A stretch of DNA of 64,000 nucleotides from Salvelinus alpinus (taxonomy: Eukaryota > Chordata > Actinopteri > Salmoniformes > Salmonidae). Shown here piece by piece: positions 21,343-30,836 of the stretch. Below the pieces are notes generated by a model. It saw only the letters and a list, made by a program, of their open reading frames with translations. It was not told the origin of the DNA and did not search any database. Location: positions 12,301,918 to 12,365,917 of the forward strand of contig NC_092091.1 of assembly GCF_045679555.1 (NCBI RefSeq). Reading direction: 5' to 3'. Numbering within the stretch: the stretch's first letter is position 1; every line of letters begins with the position of its first letter. The position numbers were made by a program, and so were the translations under genes.

Positions 21343-22218
21343 CAATATGCTTTGTGGACTCCACCAGACAGATGTTGCTCTCCGGTTTTGTGTTGAAACA
21401 AAGGTGTGGTTGAATTTGTTCTACCACTGTGTCTTATAGCGTTAGGCTGTATCACGGTGGCAAGCCATATGCATTTAACAGGTTATAGGGCAAACAACGC
21501 AATTATCACAACACACAGGTTGAAATATGGCTTGTTTTTATTCATACATCGCTGACATAGCTAGCTGGTCAGGTTGAAGATGGAAAGGTTAAGACAACAT
21601 AATTCCATGCAGAAGCTTTTGAAAATAAACACATTCATGGGACCAGCGCCGTTGCTGGATTCTACAGGATTAGCATTGAAAACGTGACCACGGTTGGGAA
21701 AACTATACTATGACAATGTAGCCTACCCTACACATTTAATTAAAGGAAAAATCATGGTATAGGATAAATCTTTTTTTTGTTCCAATTTATGTAAATCGAT
21801 TAATGATTTTACCTGTCTTATCAAAAGCGAAAAAGTAAATATTCCTGAACTCTAGGCTACACATTTGACATTTGAAACTAAATTGTGTTTGTGTTGTGTT
21901 TTTTATCAAATGATATTGTATACTAATAAAGTTATTTAAAGTTGCACAAATGATACAATAATTATGTTTTCATTGAATCGCTTTCAAAAACAAAACAACA
22001 TACGATAGGATCAAAACCGCAATGTATTATGGGTACAAAGCCTTTTATTTATGTTGCAAGGTTCTTTGTAGATCAGTCGTCAGTCACCTGCACTGTCGGC
22101 TGCGTCGTCGAACAAGCCCCCAAACAACATACAGAGTGATTGTCTGTGCGTGATGAGCTTTCCATAGTTAGGCTGGTAGTGAAAAGTGTGTCTAGCATTT
22201 CCAATGTTGTGTGGATAT
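21343..22218. other. Intergenic, nothing recognised
   Basis: AT-rich sequence without coding frames, RNA genes or repeats that I can name. Confidence 0.5.
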
Positions 22219-22223
22219 CAGAG

Positions 22224-22582
22224 TGTAACGAACGTCGTTGGGAGAAGGAGAAGAGGACCAAGGTGCAGCGTGGTAAGTATTCATAATACGTTATTTTAAT
22301 AAATATGAACACTAACAAAACAACAAACGAACAGTTCTGTAAGGTGACGAAAAACACTAAACAGAAAATAATCACCCACAACTCAGTGGCAAAACAGGCT
22401 ACCTAAATATAGTTCTCAATCAGAGACAACGATAGTCAGCTGCCTCTGATTGAGAACCACACATGGCCAAACACAAAGAAATAGACAACATAGAACACCA
22501 AACATAGAATGCCCACCCAAACTCACGCCCTGACCAACCAAAATAGAGACATAAAAAGGATCTCTACGGTCAGGGCGTGACA
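22224..22582 (-). repeat. 3' LTR of the LTR element
   Basis: 359 bp, tgtaacgaacg at its + strand left end and gggcgtgaca at the right. Contains a 14-bp perfect stem (22412-22425 with 22444-22457) shared with the other LTRs of the family. Confidence 0.92.
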
Positions 22583-22658
22583 GTACCCCCCCCCCCCCCC
22601 AAAGGTGCGGACTCCGGCCGCACACCTGAACCTATAGGGGAGGGTCTGGGTGGGCATT

Positions 22659-25601
22659 TCACCGCGGTGGCGGCTCTGGTGTGGGACGTGGACCCCGCTC
22701 CACCTTAGTCTTGGCCCACTTAGGTGGCGCCTCTGGAGCGGGGACCCTTACCGCCGACCCCGGACCGGGGACCCTCGCAGCGGGCCCCGGACAGGAGGGC
22801 GACTCTGGCTGCTCCGGACAGGAGGGCGACTCTGGCTGCTCCGGACAGGAGGGCGACTCTGGCTGCTCCGGACAGGAGGGCGACTCTGGCTGCTCCGGAC
22901 AGGAGGGCGACTCTGGCTGCTCCGGACAGGAGGGCGACTCTGGCTGCTCCGGACAGGAGGGCGACTCTGGCTGCTCCGGACAGGAGGGCGACTCTGGCTG
23001 CTCCGGACAGGAGGGCGACTCTGGCTGCTCCGGACAGGAGGGCGACTCTGGCTGCTCCGGACAGGAGGGAGACTCTGGCTGCTCCGGACAGGAGGGAGAC
23101 TCTGGCTGCTCCGGACAAGAGGGAGACTCTGGCTGCTCCGGACAAGAGGGAGACTCTGGCTGCTCCGGACAAGAGGGAGACTCTGGCTGCTCCGGACAGG
23201 AGGGAGACTCTGGCTGCTCCGGACAGGAGGGAGACTCTGGCTGCTCCGGACAGGAGGGAGACTCTGGCTGCTCCGGACAGGAGGGAGACTCTGGCTGCTC
23301 CGGACAGGAGGGAGACTCTGGCTGCTCCGGACAGGAGGGAGACTCTGGCTGCTCCGGACAGGAGGGAGACTCTGGCTGCTCCGGACAGGAGGGAGACTCT
23401 GGCTGCTCCGGACAGGAGGGAGACTCTGGCTGCTCCGGACAGGAGGGAGACTCTGGCTGCTCCGGACAGGAGGGAGACTCTGGCTGCTCCGGACAGGAGG
23501 GAGACTCTGGCTGCTCCGGACAGGAGGGAGACTCTGGCTGCTCCTGACTGGAGGGAGACTCTGGCTGCTCCTGACTGGAGGGAGACTCTGGCTGCTCCTG
23601 ACTGGAGGGAGACTCTGGCTGCTCCTGACTGGAGGGAGACTCTGGCTGCTCCTGACTGGAGGGAGACTCTGGCTGCTCCTGACTGGAGGGAGACTCTGGC
23701 TGCTCCTGACTGAAGCCCGTCGCTGGAGGCTCTTGACTGGAGGGCGTCGCTGGAGGCTCCTGACTGGAGGGCGTCGCTGGAGGCTCCTGACTGGAGGGCG
23801 TCGCTGGATGCTCCGGACTGGAGGGCGACGCTGGAGGCTCCGGACTGGAGGGCGTCGCTGGAGGCTCCGGACTGGAGGGCGACGCTGGAGGCTCCGGACT
23901 GGAGGGCGTCGCTGGAGGCTCCGGACTGGAGGGCGTCGCTGGAGGCTCCGGACTGGAGGGCGTCGCTGGATGCTCCGGACTGGAGGGCGACGCTGGAGGC
24001 TCCGGACTGGAGGGCGTCGCTGGAGGCTCCGGACTGGAGGGCGACGCTGGAGGCTCCGGACTGGAGGGCGACGCTGGATGCTCCGGACTGGAGGGCGACG
24101 CTGGAGGCTCCGGACTGGAGGGCGACGCTGGAGGCTCCGGACTGGAGGGCGACGCTGGAGGCTCCGGACTGGAGGGCGTCGCTGGAGGCTCCGGACTGGA
24201 GGGCGTCGCTGGAGGCTCCGGACTAGCGTCCTTTGTTGGAAGCCTCGTGCCATAACTCCTCACTGGAGGTTTCGTGCCATGGATCCTCACAGGAGGCTTC
24301 GTGCCATGGATCCTCACAGGAGGCTTCGTGCCATGGATCATCACAGGAGGCTTCGTGCCATGGATCATCACAGGAGGCTTCGTGCCATAAATCATCACAG
24401 GAGGCTTCGTGCCATGGATCATCACAGGAGGCTTCGTGCCATGGATCATCACTGGAGGCTTCGTGCCATGGATCATCACTGGAGACTTCTTGCCATGGAT
24501 CATCACAGGAGGCTTCGTGCCATGGATCATCACTGGAGGCTTCGTGCCATGGATCATCACTGGAGGCTTCTGGCCATGGATCATCACTGGAGGCTTCGTG
24601 CCATGGATCATCACTAGAGGCTTCGTGCCATGGATTATCACTGGAGGCTTCGTGCCATGGATCACCACTGGAGGCTTCGTGCCATGGATCACCACTGGAT
24701 GCTTCTTGCCATGGATCATCACTGGAGGCTTCGTGCCATGGATTATCACTGAAGGCTTCTTTCCATGGATCACCACTGGAGGCTTCTTGCCATGGATCAT
24801 CACTGGAGGCTTCTTGCCATGGATCATCACTGGAGGCTTGACTCTGGGAGAAGGCACATGACTCACCAGGCTGGGGAGACATGCAGGAGGCCTCGTCCTT
24901 GGCCGAGGCACCGGATACACTGGGCCGTGGAGGCGCACTGGAAGTCTCGAGAAAAAAGCCTGCACAACCCGTCCTGGCTGTATGGTGGCTTTGGCCCTGC
25001 ACCTGCGGTGCGCAGGCACAGGACGCACTGGGCTGTGCAGACGCACTGGAGACACAGTGCGCAAAGCTGGCGAAGGATAACCCGGGCCGAGGAGACCCAC
25101 TGGAGACCAGATGCGCTGAGCCGGCATCATCTCTCCTGGCTCGATGCCCACTCTAGCCCGGCAGATGCGAGGAGCTGCCATGTAGCGCACCGGGCTATGA
25201 ACACGTACTGGAGACACCGTGCGCTCCACCGCATAGCACGGTGCCTGACCAGTACGACGCTCGCCATGGTAAGCACGGGGAGTTAGCTCAGGTCTCCTAC
25301 CTGACTCCGCCAATCTCCCCGTTTGCCCCCCCGCAAAAAAATGATGGGGCTGCCTCTCGTGCACTTCTCCTCGAGCCAACTTCTTATAGCGTCGCCGCTC
25401 CGCTTTTGCTGCCTCCAGCTCCTTTTTCAGACGGCGATACTCTCCTGGCTGTGCCCATGGTCCTTTGCCGTCCAAAATGTCCTCCCATGTCCAGGAGTCC
25501 ATTTCCCCACGCTGCTTGGTCCTTTGTTGGTGGGTGATTCTGTAATGAACGTCGTCGGGAGAAGGAGAAGAGGACCAAGGTGCAGCGTGGTAAGTATTCA
25601 T
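22659..25601 (-). CDS. 980-codon Pro/Ser/Glu-rich repeat protein of the LTR element (gag-like position)
   Basis: The first ATG (25601) lies inside the 5' LTR and the frame runs unbroken to 22659. Residues 1-250 are non-repetitive and basic (DSWTWEDILDGKGPWAQPGE, AVERTVSPVRV) and are recognisably the same in the second copy at 31146-32065. About 255-453 are nine-residue KPPVMIHGT repeats, 458-630 SPEPPATPS-type repeats, and 630-937 QEQPESPS then PEQPESPSC repeats, all from a 27-bp period. The C-terminus is short and basic. No zinc knuckle, protease or RT motif is seen. Position suggests a gag-like role, but function is unknown. The plus-strand frames over the array are mirror artefacts. Confidence 0.6.
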   Translation of the reverse strand: MNTYHAAPWSSSPSPDDVHYRITHQQRTKQRGEMDSWTWEDILDGKGPWAQPGEYRRLKKELEAAKAERRRYKKLARGEVHERQPHHFFAGGQTGRLAESGRRPELTPRAYHGERRTGQAPCYAVERTVSPVRVHSPVRYMAAPRICRARVGIEPGEMMPAQRIWSPVGLLGPGYPSPALRTVSPVRLHSPVRPVPAHRRCRAKATIQPGRVVQAFFSRLPVRLHGPVYPVPRPRTRPPACLPSLVSHVPSPRVKPPVMIHGKKPPVMIHGKKPPVVIHGKKPSVIIHGTKPPVMIHGKKHPVVIHGTKPPVVIHGTKPPVIIHGTKPLVMIHGTKPPVMIHGQKPPVMIHGTKPPVMIHGTKPPVMIHGKKSPVMIHGTKPPVMIHGTKPPVMIHGTKPPVMIYGTKPPVMIHGTKPPVMIHGTKPPVRIHGTKPPVRIHGTKPPVRSYGTRLPTKDASPEPPATPSSPEPPATPSSPEPPASPSSPEPPASPSSPEPPASPSSPEHPASPSSPEPPASPSSPEPPATPSSPEPPASPSSPEHPATPSSPEPPATPSSPEPPATPSSPEPPASPSSPEPPATPSSPEPPASPSSPEHPATPSSQEPPATPSSQEPPATPSSQEPPATGFSQEQPESPSSQEQPESPSSQEQPESPSSQEQPESPSSQEQPESPSSQEQPESPSSQEQPESPSCPEQPESPSCPEQPESPSCPEQPESPSCPEQPESPSCPEQPESPSCPEQPESPSCPEQPESPSCPEQPESPSCPEQPESPSCPEQPESPSCPEQPESPSCPEQPESPSCPEQPESPSCPEQPESPSCPEQPESPSCPEQPESPSCPEQPESPSCPEQPESPSCPEQPESPSCPEQPESPSCPEQPESPSCPEQPESPSCPEQPESPSCPEQPESPSCPEQPESPSCPEQPESPSCPEQPESPSCPGPAARVPGPGSAVRVPAPEAPPKWAKTKVERGPRPTPEPPPR
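22789..24838. repeat. 27-bp minisatellite, about 75 units in three blocks
   Basis: Three sub-arrays share a 27-bp period: about 22789-23710 (ggacaggagggagactctgg variants, changing to ctgactgg near 23545), 23711-24226 (ggactggagggcgtcgctgg) and 24236-24838 (gccatggatcatcactggag). The period is a multiple of three, which keeps several frames open on both strands. Confidence 0.95.
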
Positions 25602-25903
25602 AATACGTTATTTTAATAAATATGAACACTCTAACAAAACGACAAACGAACAGTTCTGTAAGGGGACGAAAAACACTAAACAGAAAATAATCACCCACAA
25701 CTCAAAGTGGGAAAACAGGCTACCTAAATATGGTTCTCAATCAGAGACAATGATAGACAGCTACCTCTGATTGAGAACCACACACGGCCAAACACAAAGA
25801 AATAGACAACATAGAACACCAGACATAGAATGCCCACCCAAACTCACGCCCTGACCAACCAAAATAGAGACATAAAAAGGATCTCTACGGTCAGGGCGTG
25901 ACA
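25541..25903 (-). repeat. 5' LTR of the LTR element
   Basis: 363 bp. Contains a 16-bp perfect stem (25731-25746 with 25765-25780). The coding frame starts 303 bases into the LTR when read on the minus strand. Confidence 0.92.
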
Positions 25904-25908
25904 CAGAG

Positions 25909-26409
25909 ATTATTTATTTAGAGAACAACATAACACTTGTATATTTTCTTACAGGGCTACAGTAATTAAGACAGTAGCCCTGCTGTGGAAAATTGTACTT
26001 TATTGAAGAAACAATGTCTGAATTGGAATGTGTTAGGGAGAGTTTATTATTATTATTATTAGGAAGTTATCTTAACCAAAGAAACAGATACAAACCTTTG
26101 TTATAATAATATTTAAATTGGCATCATACATTGCTGCAATCCATGTCAGTTTAATTTACAATGTGGTATTTTAATTAAGTTGATCATGACTTTATTTTCG
26201 TAGAAGAGTAGCCTCAATGTAGTTAACTAAATCATAGGCCTAATTGATATAGGCTGCATTGTTAACACATTTAATTGCAGACAATTACGCCTACATCTAG
26301 GCAGTGCAGCATGTGTTCAATATTTTCAACTTCTGCATTGCTTTACCGTACACACAGACTCCGACTAGCTAGATTTTAGCTAGTTGAAAAGCAAAGCACA
26401 TGTACGGAA
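25909..26409. other. Intergenic, nothing recognised
   Basis: AT-rich sequence with a short TTA run near 26046. No feature supported. Confidence 0.5.
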
Positions 26410-26414
26410 AATAC

Positions 26415-26803
26415 TGTCACGGCTTTCTAATTCCTCCTCCTCGGACGAGGAGAGGCGAGAAGGATCGGACCAATACGCGGAGTGGTTAGTGTCCATAATT
26501 TATTAGCATCGAACTGAACACTATAATGAAACAAAATAACAAATAGAAAACCGACAAACAGTCCCGTGTGGCTCAACGACTACACGGAAGACAAACACCC
26601 ACAAACCACAAGTGAAACCCAGGCTGCCTAAGTATGATTCTCAATCAGGGACAACGATTGACAGCTGTCTCTGATTGAGAATCATACCCGGCCGGACACA
26701 AACATCCCAACATAGAAAATACCACATAGACAAACCCACCCAACTCACGCCCTGACCAACTAAATAAATACAAGAAAAAGGAAAACAGGTCAGGAACGTG
26801 ACA
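26415..26803 (-). mobile_element. Solo LTR of the same family as 22219-25908
   Basis: 389 bp, tgtcacgg at the left and acgtgaca at the right. Flanked by the direct repeat aatac (26410-26414 and 26804-26808). Shares the internal hairpin (26632-26648 with 26671-26687) and the ctcacgccctgacca block with the complete element. A solo LTR normally arises by recombination between the two LTRs. Confidence 0.9.
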
Positions 26804-26808
26804 AATAC

Positions 26809-27650
26809 AGTCTAGACATCTGGCAAAACAAAATGCAAACGCATCTGGTAGTCAACAAACATGGAGAACTTTGATGAAAGGCTATCAGAACAAGTTCAGA
26901 AATCAAAAACATCTTTATGATACCTCATGTAGGGATTTCAAAGACACAAAAATGAGTTTGAACTCCTGGAAAGAGACCTGGGAGGTAATGGGGGTAGATG
27001 TGGTAAACAGGTCAATGGAATGAAGACTGGGGGGATAGAAGGACACTGGATTGGCGCACATTCAACAAATCTAACAAAGTGGATATTTGTCAAATCCGTC
27101 ATGACTGATATATTGTAACAGGCCCGTAATGTGGTTACTAACATCCGATTTGTATATATTTGAAATCGGTTGTGGTAGTCAAAGCTGTTTTTAACTGTAA
27201 TGCACTTGATTTGACGATGACGTGAACATATATTGGGGTTGACATCCATACAAGCATTATACTCTGATTTCTACCTCAACATAGTGTGAAATACACATTT
27301 AAACAATAGCCTAATTTTAGGCTCATTTTGCTGGGGGGGGGCATTAGGGAGATTCGGAATGGAGATGCAGGTGAGAAAACTGTGCAGCCTTTTAACTTCA
27401 TGCTATCTTGGGTGAGCTCCTATGTCAAGCGCCAGAAAAACACAGGTATTTTCGTTTAGCCGTTTGCTTGTAATTAGCTGGATGGCTATAGAGATTAGCC
27501 CTGAATCACTATGAGTGATGTGGTGCAGACCAATGTATTGGATGTGTATCACAGTTCCCCAAAGAGCAAGAAGTGTGAATGCTCTAACGTCTGCTGAGGC
27601 TGCATTGCAGTAAACGCTGTAAGGTCACTGCAGACGTTGGATGATTCTTC
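26809..27650. other. Intergenic, nothing recognised
   Basis: No coding exon or element that I can name. A short C-poor G run (gggggggg) lies near 27335. Confidence 0.45.
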
Positions 27651-28062
27651 TTCTTTCTTTGAGATTGGGTTGGTGGATCACATCCAACTTTTAGATGCAT
27701 ACACCACCACCTACTGCACCGGAGTGTGAGGCCAGTCAGTCCTCTCATGATCCCTCACCCTGTACCCATATTCCTCTACCACTCTCTTCAGCATACAACA
27801 CTTTCTGTACTGCTCTGACCCTGGCAACCTCAATCTGCCTTCCTCTCACTGGACACCTCTGATCTCCAGCACAATGGGCACCTCCACAGCATACACACAA
27901 CTTTCTCCACCCGATACTACACTTTCCTTCATCTCATGCACTCCTGCACACTTCTCACATCTAGGAATCTCCCACCTACATACTGCTGCAACATGACCAT
28001 AAGCTTGGCACCTAAAATCTCTGACGGAATAGCTAACACATCCTAACTTGACGTTGTCGGGC
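27651..28062 (-). pseudogene. Degenerate retroelement ORF with zinc-knuckle remnants
   Basis: The minus strand reads FRCQAYGHVAAVCRWEIPRC and then CAGVHEM before frame breaks, a pattern of C-x-H-x-C knuckles that I recognise from gag-like first ORFs of fish LINEs. Stops and frameshifts make it non-functional. The other end carries a ttcttctttcttt tail-like motif near 27647. Confidence 0.5.
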
Positions 28063-28184
28063 CAGTTGTTGGCTTGACCATGCAGAGCCTTTAGAACCCC
28101 TTAAGGTGAACTTTTGTAGAATCATGACACTTTCGAGTTGTCAGTTCATCGTTCCCCGGTAGGCTAAATTTCCTTCTGTAGGAG

Positions 28185-29050
28185 GAGGGGGCAATTCATG
28201 AATATTCATGAGCCTCGACAGAACCCGTCGGGTGATTGGTTGAGCCTTCTTGAGTGCATAACATTTTACGTTGACATATTAGTGACGTCACACAGATGCT
28301 CTACAGAGCCGTCTGTTTAGCTAGCTGATTGCATGGGCAGTTAGCACCGACCAAACTACTTGGGAAACCCAGCTTCAGCTTGATCACCAAATTAATTGGG
28401 AAATAAATTAAAGCCTCACCAGCTAGCTAGCAGTTTATTTTAGTTTCACTGTCTGATCATTCAAAAAACGAGCCCACTAATTGTTATTTTGACCTTTCCA
28501 CAATTGGTCTGGTACGTGTTGCTTGATATGAGCAAGTTAACACAAATGTATTAATCCACGATAAGTTATTGGCTACTGCCTGGCCAGTGATCTAGGTAGC
28601 TACATTTCAGAAATGAGCTATCCTCTTAAATGCAGTGGTCAGTGGATAAAATAAGTCGAAGAGTTGAAAATATTTGTCTAAAAAGAATTAGTCGCCAGCT
28701 ATTGTTGGTTATCATGTCTAACCAGTTGGCTCCTGAAGCCTATCTATGTCCCCATGAGCTCCCGAGTCTAGCTAATGTTAGCTAGCTAGCATTTCTGAAT
28801 CAAATACTGTAGCTAGCAAGCCCTCATCGACAACAATTTTATTAGGAAGCAGGAATGTCAGATTCGTATTTAAATGTTATGTTAACTGTCATTGAATTTG
28901 GTGGTTAATACTGGTTTCAGATCCTATAGAAATTGTCCGCCATTTTTTGTGTTTCGGTAAGCAGAGTGACGTTGCGCACTCAAAAAGGCTTAAGCCAATT
29001 ACCTGACGGGTTCTATGTCAAGACTCTTGAATATTCTTTATGAATAGGCG
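28185..29050. mobile_element. Unnamed element with long imperfect terminal inverted repeats
   Basis: The left end (aattcatgaatattcatgag, then gaacccgtcgggtgattgg and cttcttgagtgc) is mirrored at the right, where the reverse complement reads attcataaagaatattcaag, gaacccgtcaggtaattgg and ctttttgagtgc. The inverted repeats are about 65-70 bp. The 0.7-kb interior has no transposase frame. The exact ends and target duplication are unclear. Confidence 0.65.
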
Positions 29051-30550
29051 TCCTGCGTGCTCTGGGCATTGCTGAATCAAATGAACAAAATGAGTCAAAA
29101 GATTCGTTCGTTTGACTGAATGAGTCGAAAAAATGAGAGTCAATAGAAGAGCTGAACTTCCCATCACTAGTTGTAATATGTCATATTCTTTCATTTATGT
29201 TTATCCTATTCCGATTTCGTTGTTCCTGATAGGATGTTACTTCATTGGGAGCAGGAGTATTGAATGAAGCCAATGACCATTTCGTCTGTCTAGTATCAAG
29301 CCGGCTTGACACCGTAACAACGTCAGATCAGCTGGTCTGTATAGATCCTCAGTTATTTTCGTTGCAACCACGATTATTTTAGCCTGGAGCTCCATGTAAT
29401 CTCCCGTTAGTAGCATATAAAAAAAATCCAGTGCTAACCTGTAGGTGTTATGATGCTGATGGTTTTCGAGACTGATGGTTGGTGGCTACCATTACAGCTC
29501 CATCTAGTTGTCGCATTGAGGATAACAGTTGTTGACAACTGTAGCATTTTAGCTAAGCCTAACCTGTTATCTAACCTTAACCTCTGTCTCCTAACCTGAC
29601 ACATTAGTTCTCCTAACCTGACACGTTAATTCTCCTAACCTGCTTGTAAACAAACCAACAGTGCCGACAACCCATCAATATCACCCCACAGGTGAGTGTT
29701 AAATTCTGCATCTTTGTTGCCATGCACCCACCATCTGAATGTCTTTGATGTATTTGTGTATCCATGGGCATTAACAACAAATGAAAGAAGACACATGGAA
29801 GGAGATAAGATCCCCCTTTAAAAGCCTACAGCCTTTTGGGTAATGTTAAGTGAAATGGGGAAGTAGATTTTGAGATTGTATCAAGGGGAAGGATGATTCT
29901 CGACACATGCACGTTCTTTACTTTTTTCTAATTCTAAAGAAGCCGAGCCACATGTGTTTTTGATCGTTGTTGGGTGAAGAGCCAGCACACCTCAAGGGAG
30001 TACAACCAGCAAGCCCTGTGTAATGGAGACACATTCTACTAGACCTACATGTATTGTTTACTCTACACTCAATCGCATAGACTAGAGCCAGCTGGAAGTG
30101 TGCATTGTGAACCATACACTTGCTTACCATTCACTGTAAGGGATTTCATCATTTTGGAAGCAATGCAATATGTTTAAAAACACTTACAGATATGTCCATG
30201 ACAGTTTTCCGTCTGCTAGCGTCTGGCCTAGTGGTAGCGGCTGACTCCGGATTACACACACGCCTGCGACTGGGTTACTAATCATGCCATGGCTCCTACT
30301 CTCTGTCTCTCTCTGTACCTCTCTCTCTCTGTTACGAATGTCTAAGCAAGAAAAAGCAATGTACATGTATTTATTAAACAAAAATAAAGTACATTTTCTA
30401 ATTAAGACAAAATTAAACGACTTTACTCACTTTCTTCTCACAAGCCTAGAATAAAACAACTCATAAAATGATCCAACATTCATTAGTAAAATATTGAGTC
30501 TATAAACAGGAATAGCAGGGTGCTTTGTTTGTGTTGGACTATGTTGAGAA
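29051..30550. other. Intergenic, nothing firm
   Basis: Contains loose cctaacct repeats near 29570-29640 and a tRNA-like fragment (ggcctagtggtagcggctgac) near 30226 that may be a decayed SINE head. No gene. Confidence 0.45.
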
Positions 30551-30729
30551 CAGTGGAGGCTGCTGAGGGGAGAACAGCTCATAATAATGGCCGGAACGGC
30601 GCAAATGGAATGGCATCAAACATCTGGAAACCATGTGTTTGATGTATTTCATACCATTCCACTGATGCCGCTCCAGTCATTACCAAGGGCCCATTCTCCC
30701 CAATTAAGTTATCACCAACCTTCTGTGGT
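30551..30729. mobile_element. Short MITE-like repeat
   Basis: Opens cagtggaggctgctgagggg, has a central near-palindrome (catctggaaaccatgtgttt ... gatgtatttcataccattcc) and ends near ccaaccttctgtgg. I recognise it as a very common salmonid dispersed repeat. No coding capacity; the 116-codon frame over it is incidental. Confidence 0.7.
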
Positions 30730-30836
30730 TGAGAACAAGGTTAGAAGTTTGCTACCATCCTTGAAAGATTCATTTCGGTGGGTGGAGTCAGGACGGGCCC
30801 AAGAATATTATTCAGCTTTTTTAGAATTTGTGTCTC

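Larger units (their letters stand above)
22219..25908 (-). mobile_element. Complete non-autonomous LTR element with 5-bp target duplication
   Basis: Two direct LTRs (22224-22582 and 25541-25903) are nearly identical and flanked by cagag on both outer sides. On the coding (minus) strand the LTRs begin TGTCACGCCCTGACC and end in TTACA. A polypurine tract of 15 G lies just before the 3' LTR. The interior is almost filled by one reading frame (22659-25601), and no protease, reverse transcriptase or integrase is present, so it must depend on another element's enzymes. LTR similarity implies a fairly young insertion. Confidence 0.92.

Noticed and set aside
22650-24617. 655-codon plus-strand frame and other long frames (288, 329, 501, 202 codons) over the 27-bp array
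   Set aside because: They exist only because the repeat period is a multiple of three; they consist of repeats alone and oppose the element's LTR orientation and polypurine tract.
29565-29645. Interstitial telomere repeat
   Set aside because: Loose cctaacct motifs do not match ccctaa in tandem.
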